64,000 nt of DNA. Source: JBBDWK01 sp040902885. Its GTDB lineage: Bacteria; Acidobacteriota; Terriglobia; Bryobacterales; Bryobacteraceae. How positions within the stretch are numbered: the first letter of the stretch is position 1; every line of letters starts with the position of its first letter. Both the position numbers and the translations under genes were made by a program. This document shows positions 61,257 to 64,000 of the stretch, one piece after another. The notes below the pieces were generated by a model. That model searched no databases and was not told the origin of the DNA. It was given only the letters and a program-made list of their open reading frames with translations. The stretch is from contig JBBDWK010000042.1 of the NCBI GenBank assembly GCA_040902885.1, forward strand, positions 85,189 to 149,188. Direction: 5' to 3'.

Positions 61257-63572
61257 TTAAACCTGGACCTGTCCCGCTAGCTGCTGAATCGTGATGACGA
61301 TGAACTCGGCCGGGCGCAGCGGCGCGAATCCCACCAGCACGTTGACTACGCCGAGCGCCTGGTCCTGCGGCGTCGTGGTCTCGGCGTCTGCTTTCACGAA
61401 ATAGGCTTCCCGCGACGTCCGGCCGGCGAAAGCGCCTCTGCGGAAGAGACTGTTCATAAAGGCCCCGGCGGCCAACCGAATCTGCGCCCATAGTGGTTCG
61501 TCGTTGGGCTCAAATACGGCGAATTTCAGGCCCCGGACCAGGCTCTCTTCGATGAACAAGGCAAATCTGCGCACGGGAACGTAGCGGTAGTCGGTATTGC
61601 CGGAGTTGTCGAAGCCGTCCAGCGTCCGGGCTCCCCAGCTCACGACGCCCGCCGGAAACGCCCGCACGGCGTTGATTGCCTCGGGATTGATCAAGCCATT
61701 CTGCTGGTCCGACATCGGGACGCGGACGCCCAGCACGCCCAGGATGCTGGCCTCTAGCCCCGCGGGCGCCTTCCACACTCCGCGGCTCCCGTCGATGCGG
61801 GCCATCAGCCCGGCGATCGAGCCGCTCGGATCGATGTTCTTTCGGGTCCCGTTGGACGCGATGATCACCTGCGGCCACCAGATCCCCGTGTGATCCTTTA
61901 CGACGCCCGTCCGCGCGTCCGGCAGCTCCGCCAGCACGCCGTCGGGCGTTTGCAGCACCGGTTCGAGGTCCTCGATGAGGAACGCGCGTCTATCCCGGCA
62001 GAACGAACTCGCCGCTCCCCACAGCGTCGAGCGAATGCTCGGGTCGCCGGTGTCGTCCGCGCTCTTGGGCAGGATCAGCAGATTGAACAGATCAACCTTC
62101 TCATCGAGCTGCTGGTAAGCCGCGTCATACTCCGGTCCCTGCGGGACATTGCCATCCGAGCCGCCTTGCAGCGACCCGGCGGCGCTCGCGCCGATGATGC
62201 CGGCGGCGATATCGAAGATCTGGTTGGCCGCGCTGAGATCGGGATTCGCTGAAGTGAACGTGGCGCCGATGCCGCTGCTGGCATCTCCGAACTCGGGGAT
62301 CAGCGCCAGCCGGTGCCCGTGGACCTCCGCCCGCCAATCGTCGCTGCCCGCCGAAAGCGCGTTAGCGATGGCCTGCAGATTCTCCCGGATGTTTCGGAGC
62401 GATAGTCCCGCCGTTGTCCCCTGGTTCATGTTCCCGGCCGCCGATGGATATGCGATGTCTGCCTGGGGAACCGTGAACGCTCGCACCACCGCCACTCCGG
62501 GGGTGTCGAAGTTTGCCTTGACCGCGTCCCCGAAGTCGAGCAGCGCCGCCAGGTCTCCAGCCGCGCCTGCGTCCAGAACCGAAACCAGCGAGGAAGGAAC
62601 CGGGCGCGCCGCGGCAAACGTGCCGACTTCGATACCCCCTTGTGCCACACCCAGACCCAGTTCCTGGGCGATGTCCAGTTCCGTCGAGCGCTCAATGAGA
62701 ACGTCGTTGCCGGGTGTATCTGCCTCGATCCGCAAGGGAGTGTCAGCCGGGACGGGCGTGGTGACCTGTACCGTCGTGAACGGCGCCAGCATAGTGTTGA
62801 TGCGGTCCGCGATGTTCGCGAAGGCGAAGCCCGCACTCGCCAGCTCCACTGTGAGCCAGGGCGCGTCTCCCACCTTGATCCGGAAGCGGCCTACCGTGGA
62901 GCCCGCGTTGGCGATGGCGGTGGTCACGGCTGCTTCTACCGCGGCCTGGTTGGCGAAGATGGTAGCGGAAGCCGAAAACGCGTTCAGCGTGGCGGCGGCG
63001 TTGACGTTTGCGACATTCACCGTTGCCCGAACCAACTGCGACTGCTGGTTGATGATCGCCTCCGCGTACCGCGCGCCGTCAGGGTCCATGCCCAGTCCGG
63101 TATGCGTCTCGAGCGCCGAGACCACTGGCTGTCCGCTGGCGTCGAAGGTCTCGCGGTAGAATGTTGCATTGAATGTCCGCTCGGGGCTCGCCGTGTTATA
63201 GTCCACGCGGGCACGGATCTGGTTGGCGTCCAGCCCGGCATCTATGGACTCCAACGCCAGCACGATCGCGTTGGCGGCGTTGCGCAAGTCGAGGGTCGCT
63301 TCCTGAGCACCCTCCGCTACACGCACGATGAAGGCCTGCTCTCCTCCATTGATGAAGAATTGCCGGAGCTGCTCGGTCATCTCTCCCTGGGAGGTGTCGG
63401 CCGAGAATTTTGCCGCGTAGGAACTGAAGCCCAGCACGCGGGTGGGCTCTAGGAGCGGGCCGCGTTTCGCCATTCCTACAAAGGCTGCAATCGAAGTGGA
63501 AACGCCGGAAATGGCGCGGAAGCCCGAAGGGATTTCCTGGATGTATACACCTGGATAAGTGGTCTGAGCCAT
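61257..63572 (-). CDS. Contractile tail sheath protein
   Basis: A 771-residue sheath subunit, start at ATG 63572 behind AAGGAG. The N-terminal linker arm is YPGVYIQEIPSGFRAISGVSTSIAAFVGMAKRGPL; the C-terminal part has the conserved NDEPLWAQIRLAAGAFMNSLFRRGAFAGRT and FAPLRPAEFIVITIQQLAGQ, which make sheath-to-sheath contacts. It is much longer than PVC sheaths (about 350-480 residues). Residues about 190-320 look like an inserted domain with hook-like FRIKVGDAPWLTVELASAGF and a DTPGNDVLIERSTELDIAQELGLG stretch. It is the first gene of the 35-kb operon; a decayed copy of its 5' end lies upstream. Confidence 0.95.
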   Translation of the reverse strand: MAQTTYPGVYIQEIPSGFRAISGVSTSIAAFVGMAKRGPLLEPTRVLGFSSYAAKFSADTSQGEMTEQLRQFFINGGEQAFIVRVAEGAQEATLDLRNAANAIVLALESIDAGLDANQIRARVDYNTASPERTFNATFYRETFDASGQPVVSALETHTGLGMDPDGARYAEAIINQQSQLVRATVNVANVNAAATLNAFSASATIFANQAAVEAAVTTAIANAGSTVGRFRIKVGDAPWLTVELASAGFAFANIADRINTMLAPFTTVQVTTPVPADTPLRIEADTPGNDVLIERSTELDIAQELGLGVAQGGIEVGTFAAARPVPSSLVSVLDAGAAGDLAALLDFGDAVKANFDTPGVAVVRAFTVPQADIAYPSAAGNMNQGTTAGLSLRNIRENLQAIANALSAGSDDWRAEVHGHRLALIPEFGDASSGIGATFTSANPDLSAANQIFDIAAGIIGASAAGSLQGGSDGNVPQGPEYDAAYQQLDEKVDLFNLLILPKSADDTGDPSIRSTLWGAASSFCRDRRAFLIEDLEPVLQTPDGVLAELPDARTGVVKDHTGIWWPQVIIASNGTRKNIDPSGSIAGLMARIDGSRGVWKAPAGLEASILGVLGVRVPMSDQQNGLINPEAINAVRAFPAGVVSWGARTLDGFDNSGNTDYRYVPVRRFALFIEESLVRGLKFAVFEPNDEPLWAQIRLAAGAFMNSLFRRGAFAGRTSREAYFVKADAETTTPQDQALGVVNVLVGFAPLRPAEFIVITIQQLAGQVQV

Positions 63573-63700
63573 CGCTTCTCCTTCTGCCAGGGCTTAAAAA
63601 TCCATGTGCCAGAGGGCGACGGGCGAATTGGCGGAACTGAGCGATTCGACCGTTTCCCCACTGAGATCTATCGGCCAAAGGAGATCCGCTCCTAGTCCTT

Positions 63701-63840
63701 TCAGGCCGAAAATACTAGCTCCAATGAGGAGCCTCTTTTAACCATGCCGACAAACGCTATTGAAGTGGAGATGCCAGAGACCGGACGGAAATCGGAATCG
63801 ATTTCCCGAAAGCATACACCGGATAAGTGACGTAGGCTGT
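63701..63840 (-). pseudogene. Decayed 5' end of a second sheath gene
   Basis: On the minus strand, this 140-base stretch translates, after a one-base frame change, into REIDSDFRPVSGISTSIA and FVGMVKRGSSLEL, then a stop (TGA at 63703-63701). It aligns with the sheath protein from VYIQEIPSGFRAISGVSTSIAAFVGMAKRGPLLEP. The bases corresponding to the sheath start codon read ACA (63840-63838), and the preceding GGAGG is kept. One base is missing at the position of the sheath TYPGVY codons, so the remnant is not translated from the old start. It shows that a sheath gene copy existed upstream and was lost. Confidence 0.8.
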
Positions 63841-63902
63841 CGCCTCCTTTTCCGCGCAAAAATCACGTGTATTACCTCCGCTAGATTGCGGCCGGTAGCG
63901 CT

Positions 63903-63931
63903 AGACTACCACAAGGTTGAAGCGACTTCAA
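63903..63931 (-). promoter_or_regulatory. Candidate sigma70-type promoter of the eCIS operon
   Basis: On the minus strand TTGAAG (63931-63926) and TAGTCT (63908-63903) are separated by exactly 17 bases. A transcript would start near 63895, run through the sheath remnant and reach the intact sheath gene about 320 bases on. The boxes match consensus at four and three of six positions respectively (with TTGACA/TATAAT), so support is moderate. Confidence 0.45.
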
Positions 63932-63932
63932 C
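63916..63932. promoter_or_regulatory. Perfect palindrome overlapping the -35 box
   Basis: GTTGAAG-CGA-CTTCAAC is a perfect 7-bp inverted repeat with a 3-base centre. It covers the -35 box of the promoter candidate, which is a usual operator position for a repressor. No regulator gene is present in this window. Confidence 0.45.
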
Positions 63933-63955
63933 GAAAAAGTCGAAAAAGTGTCGCT

Positions 63956-63999
63956 AGCATGTGAATTGTCCGGTCCAATTAGCACGTGAGTTGTCCGGT
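63956..63999. repeat. Two 19-bp direct repeats at the window edge
   Basis: AGCATGTGAATTGTCCGGT (63956-63974) and AGCACGTGAGTTGTCCGGT (63981-63999) match at 17 of 19 positions with a 25-bp period. Short direct repeats with a TGTCCGGT core resemble multiple transposase-binding sites at ends of IS21- or IS481-type elements. The rest lies outside the window. Confidence 0.45.
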
Positions 64000-64000
64000 T

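Noticed and set aside
28190..63572. A complete prophage
   Set aside because: No capsid, portal, terminase, integrase or lysis genes are visible, while cap, AAA ATPase and DUF4157 genes typical of eCIS are present.
28190..63572. A type VI secretion system
   Set aside because: No TssJ/L/M membrane complex and no ClpV; the AAA protein and DUF4255 protein are of the eCIS type, and hub and spike are separate.

Overview
The window is GC-rich, densely coded bacterial DNA with no rRNA, tRNA, CRISPR array or intact transposase that I could recognise. Paired DUF1549/DUF1553 cytochrome-type and DUF1501 proteins, a Tat-exported sulfatase, an MlaE-MlaF-MlaD lipid transporter, a LolA-like protein and two tandem GlmM-like mutases suggest a Gram-negative soil bacterium, most likely an acidobacterium of the Bryobacterales/Solibacter type. 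That assignment is inference. A run of 10 N at 48620-48629 shows the sequence is a draft scaffold.

Left part, 1 to about 28 kb: ordinary chromosomal genes. In order: a DUF6526 membrane protein cut by the window edge; a small membrane protein; a LolA-like carrier; an exported-type unknown protein; a YIP1 membrane protein; an acyl-CoA dehydrogenase-like flavoprotein linked to a PhnD/SsuA-like binding protein with no signal peptide; a ChbG/HpnK deacetylase; the mlaE-mlaF-mlaD operon; a P1-family peptidase; an operon of alpha/beta hydrolase, cupin protein and sulfatase; a CBM9-like protein with two phosphohexomutases; two convergent DUF1549/DUF1501 pairs; and an enolase-superfamily protein.

Right part, 28.2 to 64 kb: one minus-strand cluster of about 35 kb whose genes overlap or lie within 32 bases of each other. 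It is an extracellular contractile injection system (eCIS), a phage-tail-like device. In transcription order it encodes sheath, tube, a zinc-ribbon T4-type baseplate protein, a Pro/Ala-rich protein, a DUF4255 cap protein (Pvc16-like), an AAA+ ATPase (Pvc15-like), a 90-aa protein, a tube-initiator/LysM-type protein (Pvc7-like), a small gpX-like protein, a gp27-like hub, a gp5-like spike, a gp25 wedge protein, two J-type baseplate proteins, a tail-protein-I-like protein with a Pro-rich linker, two tandem DUF6519/beta-helix proteins, a small helical protein, a GNAT-fold protein, a 1889-aa protein with two DUF4157 domains, and a 196-aa unknown. A PAAR-like candidate tip protein lies on the opposite strand, convergent with the end of the cluster.

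Upstream of the sheath gene is a decayed copy of a sheath 5' end, then a candidate promoter whose -35 box sits in a 17-bp perfect palindrome, then 19-bp direct repeats at the window edge that look like the end of a mobile element. I see sheath, tube, hub, spike, baseplate, cap and ATPase, but no separate tape-measure gene. The giant DUF4157 protein, the GNAT protein and the beta-helix proteins are the best candidates for cargo or target-recognition parts.
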